DNA of 64,000 nucleotides from Ensifer sp. PDNC004 (GTDB lineage: Bacteria > Pseudomonadota > Alphaproteobacteria > Rhizobiales > Rhizobiaceae): NCBI RefSeq assembly GCF_016919405.1, contig NZ_CP070353.1, forward strand, positions 1,488,001 through 1,552,000, given 5' to 3'. How positions within the stretch are numbered: the first letter of the stretch is position 1; the number at the start of each line of letters is the position of its first letter. Position numbers and translations under genes: made by a program. Positions 21,522 to 32,984 of the stretch are shown here, piece by piece. The notes beneath the pieces are model-generated. The model made no database searches. It was not told where the DNA came from and worked only from the letters and a program-made list of their open reading frames with translations.

Positions 21522-21900
21522 GGCCGACCATGGCCGCCCCGCCACCGCCCGTCAATCAGCCGTCATGCGTCATCCACTTGCGAGATGCGCAACCTGCCGG
21601 AAAGCATATTCCGGAGCTCTGAAGTAAAGGCAACGCTAATACAGACGCGACCGGCGGCAATAGTTAACATCGTCCGTTTCAGATATCGCGGCGCTACCTG
21701 CAAATATCAGATTATACTCACTTTAATCGATTAGGGCTTTTGTAACATCTTGTTCGATAGGTTTGCCCCGGCTGCGTTTCACGCGCGGCCAGGCACCGGA
21801 ATGATTCCTGCTTCGGCTATCCGCTCCGTCATGACGATAAAGAGCCGGAATGACTTAATTCAAGTACAGTTTTACGGACGGCCGTCCTTCCGGGGGTACC
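21522..21900. other. Divergent intergenic region, nuclease gene and chemoreceptor gene
   Basis: 379 bases without a supportable gene between two divergently transcribed genes. The middle (about 21640-21760) is AT-rich for this genome and is the likely site of promoters, but no clear -35/-10 pair stands out. A GC-rich GGGGGTACC precedes the chemoreceptor ATG. Confidence 0.6.
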
Positions 21901-23739
21901 ATGTCACGGCTCAAGATTTCCCACACGCTTATTGCCCTTTTCCTCGTGGTTGCCGTTATCGTCTCGGCACTTGCCGTTTCATCTCTCGGCGGCATCAAGA
22001 TGATGAACGAGCGCAACAACGAGATCGCCACCACGTGGCTGCCGCGCGTCTCGCTTTCCCGCGCGCTCGAAACGCAGCTTTCCGATACCCGCATGGCGTT
22101 TGCGCGCCATCTGATTTCCCTGACCCCGTTTGAAAAGAAGGCGGCGGAGAAGGTCATCAGCGAGACCGTCGCAGGCTTCAACAAGCTCGCCGACGAATAT
22201 TCGAGCCTGATGGTCACCGATGCCGACAAGGCAGCGCTCGACAATGTCCGGACCGCCTATCAGGCCTATCTCTCGGTCGCCGAAGGCATGGTCAAGCTCT
22301 CCAACAACCTCGAGAACATGAAGGCGCAGAGCGTCTTCAAGGTCGAGATGCGCGAGACCGAAGGCAAGGTCGACGAAGCGATCAAGGAAATGCGTGCGCT
22401 GAACCTCGCCGGTGCAGATGCCGCCGTTGCCGCAAGCTCGGCGACGCATGACCAGATCCGCATGATCGAGATCGGCGTCATCGCCCTTGCCGCCGTCATC
22501 GTGCTCGGCGCCATCCTCTATGCCGTGCGCGGCATTGCCCGCCCGATCCAGATCATCACCCGATCGATGGCACACCTTGCCGAAGGCGACACCGACAGCA
22601 GCATCCCCTATGGCGCCCGCAAGGACGAAATCGGCGAGATGGCCCGTGCCGTCGAGGTCTTCCGCCAGGCTGCGATCACCAACCAGCATCTCGAAGCCGA
22701 CGCCCAGACACAGCGCGCCAAGGCGGAAGCCGAGCGCCTGCGCGTGACGGAAGAAGCGGAAGCAGCGGCCCAGCGTCGCCTTCAGGAAGCAACCGCCGGC
22801 CTTGCCACCGGCCTGCGCCGCCTCGCCTCGGGCGATCTCGCCTTCCAGCTTAACGAGCCTTTCTCGCCCGATTTCGAGCAGCTGCGTCACGACCTGAACC
22901 AGGCTGTCGCCCAACTCGCCGACACGCTTGCCGCCGTCTCGTCGGCCTCGGGCAGCATCGACAGCGGTGCCCGAGAAGTCAGCCAGAGCGCCGACGACCT
23001 GTCGCGACGGACCGAGCAGCAGGCGGCCTCGCTGGAAGAGACCGCAGCCGCGCTCGACCAGATCACCGTCAATGTAGGCAATTCGTCGAAGCGCACCCAC
23101 GAGGCCCGCACCGTTGCCGGTCAGGCCAACGAAAGCGCCCGCAAGTCCGGCGCGATCGTCTCGGGCGCAGTCGACGCCATGGGCCGCATCGAGCATTCGT
23201 CGAGCCAGATCTCCAACATCATCGGCGTGATCGACGAGATCGCTTTCCAGACCAACCTGCTGGCGCTCAACGCCGGCGTCGAAGCCGCCCGCGCCGGTGA
23301 TGCCGGCAAGGGCTTCGCCGTCGTCGCCCAGGAAGTGCGCGAGCTTGCCCAGCGCTCGGCCAACGCGGCCAAGGAGATCAAGGATCTGATCCGCAACTCC
23401 GCCGTCGAAGTCGAAAGCGGTGTCCGGCTCGTTCGCGAAACCGGCGAAGCTTTGCGCACGATCGAAGGCTTCATCGTCACGATCAACCAGCACATGGACG
23501 CGATCGCCGTCTCGGCACAGGAACAGTCCGCCGGGCTCTCCGAGGTCAATACGGCAGTCAACCAGATGGACCAGGTCACCCAGCAGAACGCGGCGATGGT
23601 CGAGGAAGCCAATGCGGCAAGCGCCCAACTTGCCCAGGAAGCCGGCCGTCTGCGCGAGCTGATCGCACGCTTCACGCTGGGCGAGGCCGGTGGTCACGGT
23701 TACGCCCAATCGTCCAACGCATCGCGTTGGGCCGCCTGA
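21901..23739 (+). CDS. Methyl-accepting chemotaxis protein
   Basis: 612 residues. A first membrane helix (about 10-30) and a second (about 195-215) flank a periplasmic four-helix-bundle sensor domain of roughly 160 residues. A HAMP region (about 215-270) and the long cytoplasmic coiled coil follow. The hairpin tip that contacts CheA and CheW reads DEIAFQTNLLALNAGVEAAR. The C-terminus ends SNASRWAA, without a clear CheR-tethering pentapeptide such as NWETF. The ligand is unknown. No other chemotaxis gene is nearby; a terminator follows at 23817. Confidence 0.96.
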   Translation: MSRLKISHTLIALFLVVAVIVSALAVSSLGGIKMMNERNNEIATTWLPRVSLSRALETQLSDTRMAFARHLISLTPFEKKAAEKVISETVAGFNKLADEYSSLMVTDADKAALDNVRTAYQAYLSVAEGMVKLSNNLENMKAQSVFKVEMRETEGKVDEAIKEMRALNLAGADAAVAASSATHDQIRMIEIGVIALAAVIVLGAILYAVRGIARPIQIITRSMAHLAEGDTDSSIPYGARKDEIGEMARAVEVFRQAAITNQHLEADAQTQRAKAEAERLRVTEEAEAAAQRRLQEATAGLATGLRRLASGDLAFQLNEPFSPDFEQLRHDLNQAVAQLADTLAAVSSASGSIDSGAREVSQSADDLSRRTEQQAASLEETAAALDQITVNVGNSSKRTHEARTVAGQANESARKSGAIVSGAVDAMGRIEHSSSQISNIIGVIDEIAFQTNLLALNAGVEAARAGDAGKGFAVVAQEVRELAQRSANAAKEIKDLIRNSAVEVESGVRLVRETGEALRTIEGFIVTINQHMDAIAVSAQEQSAGLSEVNTAVNQMDQVTQQNAAMVEEANAASAQLAQEAGRLRELIARFTLGEAGGHGYAQSSNASRWAA

Positions 23740-23816
23740 TCGCGACCCGAGGTGACGCGCACGTCGTGTGACACGCAAACGGTCGCCGATCGCGAGAATT
23801 TCTTGCCGAACAAAAT

Positions 23817-23849
23817 GAAACGGCCGCCAGAAATGGCGGCCGTTTCTTT
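23817..23849 (+). terminator. Terminator after the chemoreceptor gene
   Basis: Inverted repeat GAAACGGCCGCCA / TGGCGGCCGTTTC around a GAAA tetraloop, followed by TTTG. The 13-bp stem with a stable tetraloop is a strong intrinsic terminator. Confidence 0.85.
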
Positions 23850-23967
23850 GTCGACGATGGAGTTACCGTGAAACGCCGGAGGTTTGTGTCGACAAAGGCG
23901 GCAATTATAACTATCACTAATGTTACTGCCATTTCACATGGCACCTCATGAAATTCCAGCGACGATC

Positions 23968-24444
23968 ATGAAGAAGACATTTGAAGTTTCCGATAGACTG
24001 TTCGAGCTTTACCACCGGGTTCACCGGCTGGTGAACGAATCGATGACCGAGGAAGGCGTGTCGCTGGCGCGCAGCAAGTTCCTCTTCTTCCTCAGCAAGC
24101 TCGGCCCCTGTCGCTCGACCGACATCGCCTGTGCGCTGAACTTTGCGCCGCGCACGGTCACCGAAGCGATCGACGGCCTGGAGCGTGACCGCCTGGTCAT
24201 GCGCAAGCCCGATCCTGAAGACCGGCGCGCCAAGATTGTCTCGATCACCGAAACCGGCCGCATCGTTCTGGAAGCTGCCGAACATCCCCGCAAACAGCTG
24301 CTCGAGGAGATCTTCTCGGCCCTCGACGATGAAGAACTCGACGCGCTCTACGATATCGTCGGCAAGCTGGTCGACCGGACGGACGAGATCCGCAAGCGCA
24401 AGGATGAGGCCGAAGAGGCTGCGCAGGTCGCGATCGCCCGCTAG
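23968..24444 (+). CDS. MarR-family transcriptional regulator
   Basis: 158 residues from ATG 23968 (MKKTFEVSDR). A winged helix-turn-helix is visible: STDIACALNFAPRTVTEAIDGL forms the recognition part and VMRKPDPEDRRAKIVSIT the wing with the conserved Asp-Arg-Arg. A C-terminal helix rich in Glu and Lys follows, for dimerisation. In-frame ATGs at 23920 and 23938 would add 16 or 10 residues; none has a convincing ribosome binding site, so the start is uncertain. It converges on the phytase-like gene, so its target is not obvious from context. Confidence 0.9.
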   Translation: MKKTFEVSDRLFELYHRVHRLVNESMTEEGVSLARSKFLFFLSKLGPCRSTDIACALNFAPRTVTEAIDGLERDRLVMRKPDPEDRRAKIVSITETGRIVLEAAEHPRKQLLEEIFSALDDEELDALYDIVGKLVDRTDEIRKRKDEAEEAAQVAIAR

Positions 24445-24487
24445 GAGCGTTCTCGCTCGTCGCAAATCACAAATGCCGAAACAGAAA

Positions 24488-24514
24488 GAGGCCGGGACGT
24501 CATGTCCCGGCCTC
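24488..24514. terminator. Bidirectional terminator between the marR-like and phytase-like genes
   Basis: Perfect stem GAGGCCGGGAC / GTCCCGGCCTC with a 5-base loop. It is flanked by TCCCGTTTT on the plus strand and by an A-rich ACAGAAA on the left, so it can serve both convergent genes. Confidence 0.75.
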
Positions 24515-24539
24515 TCCCGTTTTCTCCGGGCGGTAACGC

Positions 24540-26735
24540 TTACATCGCGTTGATGGCGCCAATGGAGAAGAACAGGGTTTCACCAGAGGAGTCGTCGACG
24601 CCGTCATTGTCGGTGACGACATAGCCGTTTCCGGCGGCATCGACGGTGAAGCCTTCGACCTTGTCGACGACGTAGCCATTCAGCGCCTTCAGTTCCGGAA
24701 TGAGGTCACGAACCTCTTCCTTCTTGACGACGGGCAGTTCACCGCCAAGGGCAGCTGGCTTCAGTTCCGAGAGCGCAACGCGATAGATCTTCTTGAGCTT
24801 GGCAGCCTGACCGATCAGGTTGTCGCGCTCGATGACATAGGCATAGTCGCCGTGGACGGAAATTTCCGACAGACCAACCCAGCCGTCACCGGCCTTTTCG
24901 AGTGGGTAGCGCACGGCGCCCCATTCTTCGCTCTTCGGGTTGTAGGAGACGAGCTTGACGAAGCCCTTCTCGTCATCCTTCCATTCGCGCTGAACCGCCA
25001 TCCACAGCGTCTGCTCGTCGCCTTCGCCGACAACGGTGATGCCTTCGAAGCCGAAGCGGGTTTCGCCGGCGCGCAGCGCTTCCGGCAGGGCGATTTCCTT
25101 CTTGATCTCACCCTTCTTGTTCACGTGGAAGATCGCGTGGCTGTAGAGCTTGTCGGAGTTGCCTTCCGACGCGAGCCAGAAGCCCCCTTCCCCGTCATTG
25201 GTGATGCCTTCGATGTCGAGCTTCTGAGCCGGTGCGCCGTCACGGGTGATGGCGAGCGCTTCGGTGATCAACGCCGGCTTCTGGGTCGCGTCGATGGTGA
25301 AGATCGTCGGCTGCGACGAGTAGACCGAATCATTGACGGCGCGCAGGAAGCCGGGCTTGTCGGCGACGGCAACGAGACCGGAGAGCGCACCGAAGCCGAT
25401 CGGCAGGCCGTCCTTCTCGGCGGAGCGGATCTGCGGATAGGCTGCTTCGCCCTCGGCACGCTCATAGATCATGACGTGCGAGCGTGCGCCGCCATCCTCG
25501 ACGAGATCGACTTCGTTTGCGCTCGCAAAGAGATTGCGCGACGGGATCGCGACGGCGCCTTCCGGCGAAATGCCCGACGGCAGGAGCTGCAGCAACTCGG
25601 GCTCTGCGCCCGTGTCCTTGTAGACGCCGACGATCGAAGCGCGTTCGGCCAGCACGAAGAACAGATTGTCGTCGCCGAACTTCGCCGCTTCCAGACCCTC
25701 GGGCTCGACGCCCTTGGCGGAAGAGCGCTTCTCTGGATAGTGGCCGATGGCGGCAATCGCGTGCTCGAAACTCGCGCCCGATTCGAACAGCACCTTGCCG
25801 GTGGTGTCGAAGATCGTGAAGCCGCGCGAACCGCCTTCATAGTCGCCTTCGTTGGCAACGACGATGCGGTTGTCGTCGAGCCACTTCACCGCATCGGGCT
25901 CGCGCTTGCGGCCCGGCTGCTCGTCCTTGAAGGCAATCGCGCCGTTACGCTTGGTGTCGATGTTCTTGAGGTCGACCGTGCCAGCGGAGAAGTGCGTCTT
26001 CACGGTCCCCGTCTTGCCGTCGATGATGACGATGTGATTGTTTTCCTGCAGGGTCAGCGCGATCTCGTCCTTGCCGTTGAAGGAAACGAACTCCGGCTCC
26101 GGGTCTTCCCCGGCGATTTCGGCAAGACCGGTCAGCGTCACGCGCTTCAGCGAACCGCAATCGGCAACACCATCCTTCAGCGACAGGATGACGAGGTCGC
26201 CGGCCGGCATCTGCGGGATCTTGCCATCGTTCAGCTCTTCGTCGCGCTCGTTTTCGATGGCGATGGCAGCAAGCGTGCGGTCCTTGTTGACGGCGATCGA
26301 ATCCGGCTGGCCACCGAGATCACAGGTCGCATCGACTTTCTTCGACGCCAGATCGACAATCGCCAGAAGCCCCGACGGCTTGACGAAGCTCTCGCGCGTG
26401 TTGACCGCGACGAGTGCCTTTGCACCGGCGATGGTGACGGAGGTCGGCTCGCCGTCAAAGGAAACCGTGCCGGCTGCCTTGGGCGCCTTGGCATCGGTGA
26501 TGTCGATCAGGCCGACGCGCTTGCCGGGGCTGTCGGAATAGACGAGCAGATTGCCGTCTTCGCTGGCCGTGATGATTTCGGCGGATGTCGGCGTCTTGCG
26601 CGCATCGCCTTCCGGCAGGTTATCGGCAACAGCAAAGGATGCAATGCGGTTGAAGACGGGCTCGGCCGCCGCAGGAAATGCTGCGGAGGCAAGAAGAACG
26701 GCCGCGAGCGCGGTCACGCGCGAAGTGATGGTCAT
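24540..26735 (-). CDS. Exported phytase-like beta-propeller protein
   Basis: 731 residues with a Sec signal peptide ending near AAFPAAAEP. The first half has repeated blades of the YVTN/choice-of-anchor type (SGLLAIVDLASKKVDATCDL, VSFNGKDEIALTL). The second half has the esterase-like/phytase-like domain pattern (DIEGITNDGEGGFWLASEGN, ETRFGFEGITVVG). Substrate and activity cannot be read from sequence; an extracytoplasmic phosphoesterase is plausible. ATG 26735 is chosen because GGGGGA lies about 5 bases upstream and the signal peptide then has normal length; ATG 26747 is an alternative. It is transcribed alone and converges on the marR-like gene. Confidence 0.88.
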   Translation of the reverse strand: MTITSRVTALAAVLLASAAFPAAAEPVFNRIASFAVADNLPEGDARKTPTSAEIITASEDGNLLVYSDSPGKRVGLIDITDAKAPKAAGTVSFDGEPTSVTIAGAKALVAVNTRESFVKPSGLLAIVDLASKKVDATCDLGGQPDSIAVNKDRTLAAIAIENERDEELNDGKIPQMPAGDLVILSLKDGVADCGSLKRVTLTGLAEIAGEDPEPEFVSFNGKDEIALTLQENNHIVIIDGKTGTVKTHFSAGTVDLKNIDTKRNGAIAFKDEQPGRKREPDAVKWLDDNRIVVANEGDYEGGSRGFTIFDTTGKVLFESGASFEHAIAAIGHYPEKRSSAKGVEPEGLEAAKFGDDNLFFVLAERASIVGVYKDTGAEPELLQLLPSGISPEGAVAIPSRNLFASANEVDLVEDGGARSHVMIYERAEGEAAYPQIRSAEKDGLPIGFGALSGLVAVADKPGFLRAVNDSVYSSQPTIFTIDATQKPALITEALAITRDGAPAQKLDIEGITNDGEGGFWLASEGNSDKLYSHAIFHVNKKGEIKKEIALPEALRAGETRFGFEGITVVGEGDEQTLWMAVQREWKDDEKGFVKLVSYNPKSEEWGAVRYPLEKAGDGWVGLSEISVHGDYAYVIERDNLIGQAAKLKKIYRVALSELKPAALGGELPVVKKEEVRDLIPELKALNGYVVDKVEGFTVDAAGNGYVVTDNDGVDDSSGETLFFSIGAINAM

Positions 26736-26814
26736 GAAATCCCCCATGTGCGAACACTGAAAACATGGGGGTTCTGCGCGATGCCGATGACAGCCGAATG
26801 ACAACGCTCGGGTT

Positions 26815-27729
26815 TTACACCGTTCCGGTCGCCGGAGCGGCGCGCTCGCGCCGCATCTCGTTGCGCATGATGAACAGCGAAGCGCCAAGGATCAGCACGG
26901 CGCCGACCCAAAGATACCCTGTCGGCGCGTAACCGAAGACCAGCCAGCCGGCAAAGACGTTGAGCGGCAGCTTCAGGTCGTCGAAAGGCTGCACATAGGC
27001 GGCGTCGGCCACCGTATAGGCAAGCGTCAGCAGATATTGGGCGACGACGGTCAGGATCCCGGCAAGCAGCAGGAAGCCGAGCGCTGCGCCATCGGGCACG
27101 GTGAAACCGGCCGAAAGCGCGATGGCGCCGTTGATCGGCGTCAGAAGCACAAGCAGCCAGACCGTGATCGTTTCGGGGCGCTCAAGACTGGTGAGGCTCT
27201 TGGTGATGAGCGACGAAGCCCCCCACAAAAGCGCCGACAGGATCGGCAGAAGGGCGGCCCAGCTGAAACTGTCCGACCAGGGTTCGAGAATGATCATCGC
27301 CCCGGCGAAGCCAACCGCGGTTGCTGCCCAGCGCGCCGCGCCGACACGTTCGCCGAGAAACAGGCGGGCGCCGAGGATGATGAAGAACGGCGAGGTCATG
27401 ACCAGCGCGATCGCCTGCCAGATCGGCACGTGCGCAAGCCCCGAGACCCAGGCCCCGACCCCGAAGGCGGCCAGCACCACGCGCACGACGTGGCGCCAGG
27501 GATAGTCGGTGCGCATGGCCGAGAGCCCGGCGCGTCGCAGAAACGGCAGCGAGAAGAGGAAGGCGAAGGCATATTGCCAGAACGCCATGGCGGTGGCGGG
27601 GAAACCGAGCTTCATCGTCAGCCATTGGGTGACGACATTGAGGCCGGCAAAGGCGATCCCGGCCAGCACCATGAAGCCGGCTCCGGCCATGGCGCGCGAG
27701 GAGGAAAAACCGAGGGAAGTCTGATTCAT
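26815..27729 (-). CDS. ribN: DMT (EamA) transporter, probable riboflavin importer RibN
   Basis: 304 residues with ten hydrophobic helices in two five-helix EamA repeats, typical of the drug/metabolite transporter superfamily. The gene follows a complete FMN riboswitch on the same strand (27820-27996). In Rhizobium and other proteobacteria, EamA proteins downstream of FMN riboswitches are the riboflavin importers named RibN. The substrate call therefore rests on context plus family knowledge. ATG 27729 (MNQTSLGFSS) is chosen; the frame is open further upstream but runs into the leader RNA. No other vitamin gene is nearby. Confidence 0.88.
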   Translation of the reverse strand: MNQTSLGFSSSRAMAGAGFMVLAGIAFAGLNVVTQWLTMKLGFPATAMAFWQYAFAFLFSLPFLRRAGLSAMRTDYPWRHVVRVVLAAFGVGAWVSGLAHVPIWQAIALVMTSPFFIILGARLFLGERVGAARWAATAVGFAGAMIILEPWSDSFSWAALLPILSALLWGASSLITKSLTSLERPETITVWLLVLLTPINGAIALSAGFTVPDGAALGFLLLAGILTVVAQYLLTLAYTVADAAYVQPFDDLKLPLNVFAGWLVFGYAPTGYLWVGAVLILGASLFIMRNEMRRERAAPATGTV

Positions 27730-27819
27730 GTCATGCACCCTGAAAGCGGACCAAACACAAATCAGGACGCATGAGCGCACGACACGACCCCGGGCATCCC
27801 TGCCCTTCGTGCCGGCGAC

Positions 27820-27996
27820 CATTCTCTTTCATCCGGACTATGACCGTCGGCTCCGGAGTTGCACCGGATCTGCTGACCCTCCCCCAAGAAATCGAGGAGA
27901 GGCGCTCGCGGGCTTGGGCCATCTTCGCGCGTCTTCAAGACGTAGCGCTGTCATGCCCTTACCGCCGGTGGGGACTTTCACCCCGCCCTGAGAATG
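27820..27996 (-). ncRNA. FMN riboswitch (RFN element)
   Basis: Read on the minus strand, all conserved RFN blocks appear in order. The closing stem is CATTCTC (27996-27990) with GAGAATG (27826-27820). Next come GGGGTGAAAGTCCCCACCGG, then AGCCCGCGAGC, then GATCCGGTGCAACTCCGG, GCCGACGGTCATAGTCCGG and AAAGAGA. A short hairpin GGGCA/TGCCC (27792-27805) follows without a T run, so control is more likely at translation or by Rho than by an intrinsic terminator. It should reduce expression of the downstream transporter when FMN is plentiful. Confidence 0.96.
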
Positions 27997-28039
27997 GGCA
28001 AGCCCTAGAGCAAATGGTGGGTACCCGCAAGGGCTGCCC

Positions 28040-28075
28040 CAAAATGCGAAAGGGTCCGGCTTGCGCCGAACCCTC
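28040..28075 (-). terminator. Terminator after the HU gene
   Basis: On the minus strand AGGGTTCGGC / GCCGGACCCT around a GCAA tetraloop (stem at 28051-28073, one mismatch), followed by TTTCGCATTTT. It separates the HU gene from the riboswitch transcript. Confidence 0.65.
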
Positions 28076-28122
28076 GAATACCTGGACTGCCGGCCTCGTG
28101 TCCGGCCGCCAAGCAAATCTCA

Positions 28123-28398
28123 TCAGCCGTTGACGGCATCCTTCAGACCCTTGCCGGCCGTGAACTTCGGCACGTTGCGTGCCGGGATGTCAACTTCCGC
28201 ACCCGTGGACGGGTTACGGCCCTTCGAGGCTTCGCGGCGCGAAACCGAGAAGTTGCCGAAGCCGACCAGGCGAATGTCGCCGCCGTTCTTCAGCTCAGCC
28301 TGGATGGTCTCGAAAACTGCATCAACTGCAGAAGATGCGTCGGTCTTGGAAAGTCCGGCCTTCTCAGCAACGGCAGACACGAGCTCATTTTTGTTCAT
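28123..28398 (-). CDS. hupB: DNA-binding protein HU
   Basis: 91-residue HU/IHF-family protein. It has the full pattern: MNKNELVSAVAEKAGLSK at the N-terminus, the saddle GFGNFSVSRREASKGRNPSTG and the DNA-clamping arm with its Arg-Asn-Pro tip, then VPKFTAGKGLKDAV. It bends DNA non-specifically and compacts the nucleoid. AAAGGGGTGG precedes the ATG. It lies directly after lon, the usual clpP-clpX-lon-hup order of proteobacteria, but the terminator at 28531 suggests its own transcript. Confidence 0.97.
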   Translation of the reverse strand: MNKNELVSAVAEKAGLSKTDASSAVDAVFETIQAELKNGGDIRLVGFGNFSVSRREASKGRNPSTGAEVDIPARNVPKFTAGKGLKDAVNG

Positions 28399-28530
28399 GT
28401 TTCCACCCCTTTCAGATTGGTTCGAAACGACTGTGTTTTAAGGCGCGGCGGCTTGCGCTTCGCCCGCGTCTTGCCTTTCCCAATTGCGCCTAATCCCTTG
28501 GAATGCAAGGCTTGCAGGGCGCTTTTACAA

Positions 28531-28558
28531 CAAAAAAGACCGGCCAATGGCCGGTCTT
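28531..28558 (-). terminator. Terminator after lon
   Basis: On the minus strand AAGACCGGCCA / TGGCCGGTCTT followed by TTTTTG. The stem is perfect, with a minimal loop, and lies about 60 bases after the lon stop. Confidence 0.85.
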
Positions 28559-28618
28559 CCCAATTTTTCTGCAAAATGAGCGCCGCGCGAGCCGGCGGCG
28601 CCCATTTTCGAGCACCCG

Positions 28619-31039
<2,421 letters not shown>

Positions 31040-31117
31040 GTCATTTCCTTTCCGTCCCGATTTCGGGCCCGTTTCCGGGAGCCCTACAGGCACTCCCGGC
31101 TGTCATATTTTCCACAT

Positions 31118-31148
31118 GAAAGTGGAGTGCAACCGCGTCCATTTCAAG
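31118..31148 (-). promoter_or_regulatory. Possible heat-shock (RpoH) promoter of lon
   Basis: On the minus strand CTTGAAAT (31148-31141) is followed, 15 bases further on, by CCACTTTC (31125-31118). The -35 part matches the RpoH consensus well and the -10 part only loosely. RpoH control of lon is common in proteobacteria. Confidence 0.35.
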
Positions 31149-31375
31149 GCTCGACGCAGACATCCACAAACTGTGGCCGGGTCCTTCTGACTACGCATCA
31201 ATGCTGTTGCGGACCTTGCGACGGACTACAAGCTCTTGGACCGCAACCATCAAGGTCCTTCATTGAATCGTTACATCATTGCGTTGTTTGCGGCACTTTA
31301 GCAACAATCGAATTGTGAAATCTGCGCCCCTGCGTCCGTGTCTCAACAGCTAAGTGTGAAGACATGAAGTAGACA

Positions 31376-31402
31376 TGAAAAAGCCCGCTCAAGGCGGGCT
31401 TC
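31376..31402 (-). terminator. Terminator after clpX
   Basis: On the minus strand AGCCCGCC / GGCGGGCT-type stem (GCCCGC...GCGGGC, loop CTTGA) followed by TTTTTC. It lies about 20 bases after the clpX stop. Confidence 0.85.
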
Positions 31403-31423
31403 TCAAAGGATATTTCAGGACGC

Positions 31424-32701
31424 TCAGGCCGAAACGTTGGTCTTTTCGTCCGACCGTTCCGAGTAGATGTAAAGCGGCCGGGCAGAGCCCTTGACCACCT
31501 CGTCGGAGATGACCACTTCGCGCACGCCTTCGAGCGTCGGCAGCTCGAACATGGTGTCGAGCAGGATCTTTTCCATAATCGAGCGAAGGCCACGGGCACC
31601 GGTCTTGCGCACGATCGCCCGGCGGGCAATCTCGCGAAGCGCGTCCTCGTGGAAGGTCAGTTCGACGTCTTCCATCTCGAACAGGCGCTGGTACTGCTTG
31701 ATCAGAGCGTTCTTCGGCTCGGACAGGATCTGGATCAGCGCATCTTCATCGAGATCTTCGAGCGTCGCCAGAACCGGCAGACGACCGATGAATTCCGGGA
31801 TCAGGCCGAACTTGACGAGATCTTCCGGCTCCAGTTCGCGCAGAACTTCGCCGACACGGCGATCTTCCGGCGAGCGGACCGTTGCGCCGAAACCGATCGA
31901 GGTCTTCTCGCCACGGGCGGAGATGATCTTGTCGAGGCCGGCAAAGGCGCCGCCGCAGATGAAGAGAATATTGGTCGTATCCACTTGCAGGAATTCCTGC
32001 TGCGGATGCTTCCGGCCGCCCTGCGGCGGTACCGAGGCAACTGTGCCTTCCATGATCTTCAGAAGCGCCTGCTGCACGCCCTCGCCCGATACGTCGCGCG
32101 TTATCGACGGATTGTCGGACTTGCGCGAAATTTTGTCGACTTCGTCAATGTAGACGATGCCGCGCTGGGCGCGCTCGACGTTGTAGTCGGCCGCCTGGAG
32201 CAGCTTCAGGATGATGTTCTCGACGTCTTCACCGACGTAACCGGCTTCGGTCAGCGTCGTGGCGTCGGCCATGGTGAACGGCACGTCGATGATACGGGCG
32301 AGCGTCTGGGCGAGATAGGTCTTGCCGCAGCCGGTCGGGCCGACCAGCATGATGTTCGACTTCGCCAGTTCGACGTCGCTGCCCTTGGCGGCGTGCGCCA
32401 GGCGCTTGTAGTGGTTGTGAACGGCGACCGACAGGATGCGCTTGGCCTGCTGCTGGCCGATGACGTATTCGTCCAGAACCTTGATGATTTCCTGAGGGGT
32501 CGGAACACCGTCGCGGGACTTGACCATCGACGTCTTGTTCTCTTCGCGAATGATGTCCATGCACAGTTCGACGCATTCATCGCAGATGAACACGGTCGGT
32601 CCGGCAATCAGCTTGCGGACTTCGTGCTGGCTCTTGCCGCAGAACGAACAATAAAGTGTATTCTTCGAGTCACCGCCGTTGCTTCCGCTGACCTTGCTCA
32701 T
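31424..32701 (-). CDS. clpX: ATP-dependent Clp protease ATP-binding subunit ClpX
   Basis: 425 residues. The N-terminal zinc domain has Cys18, 21, 40 and 43. The AAA+ core has Walker [13 protein letters not shown] and Walker [11 protein letters not shown], and the loop around IGFGA is the ClpP-docking IGF element. It unfolds tagged substrates and feeds them to ClpP; in alphaproteobacteria it also drives cell-cycle regulator turnover. AAGGAAG precedes the ATG. It lies 283 bases after clpP with palindromes in between, so it probably has its own control. Confidence 0.98.
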   Translation of the reverse strand: MSKVSGSNGGDSKNTLYCSFCGKSQHEVRKLIAGPTVFICDECVELCMDIIREENKTSMVKSRDGVPTPQEIIKVLDEYVIGQQQAKRILSVAVHNHYKRLAHAAKGSDVELAKSNIMLVGPTGCGKTYLAQTLARIIDVPFTMADATTLTEAGYVGEDVENIILKLLQAADYNVERAQRGIVYIDEVDKISRKSDNPSITRDVSGEGVQQALLKIMEGTVASVPPQGGRKHPQQEFLQVDTTNILFICGGAFAGLDKIISARGEKTSIGFGATVRSPEDRRVGEVLRELEPEDLVKFGLIPEFIGRLPVLATLEDLDEDALIQILSEPKNALIKQYQRLFEMEDVELTFHEDALREIARRAIVRKTGARGLRSIMEKILLDTMFELPTLEGVREVVISDEVVKGSARPLYIYSERSDEKTNVSA

Positions 32702-32905
32702 TTCGACTTCCTTCCAGCACGCCGGACACTTTCAAGATAAGTATCGCGGACCACTCAATTTGCCTTGCGCCTCAACCTTACGCAGGGCTTCCGGGAGTAC
32801 TTACCGCCCCTGGCGAAGACGCCCGACGCGGCCGCAACGACTCTCCCAACTCGAACCAACACTACGCCGTCAGATTCCAACATAGCATTAATGGTTCATA
32901 TTACC

Positions 32906-32956
32906 GGCTTTACCCTGTCGATAAAGCCCTTGAGCCATTACAATTGTGTCACAATT
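32906..32956. repeat. Perfect palindrome and hairpin in the clpP-clpX spacer
   Basis: Two inverted repeats lie 29-79 bases after the clpP stop. One is AATTGTG-T-CACAATT at 32942-32956, a perfect 15-base palindrome resembling a dimeric repressor or activator site. The other is GGCTTTA (32906-32912) with TAAAGCC (32922-32928), 9 bases apart. There is no T run on the minus strand after either, so an intrinsic terminator is unlikely. A regulatory site for clpX or the end of the clpP transcript are the two simple readings. Confidence 0.55.
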
Positions 32957-32984
32957 ACATCTATCCCGACACAAATGCGCGTTA

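Larger units (their letters stand above)
31040..31423. other. Intergenic region between clpX and lon
   Basis: 384 bases without a supportable gene. They hold the lon promoter candidate near 31118-31148 and the clpX terminator at 31376-31402. The central part (about 31180-31340) is less GC-rich than its surroundings; I see no RNA gene in it. Confidence 0.7.
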
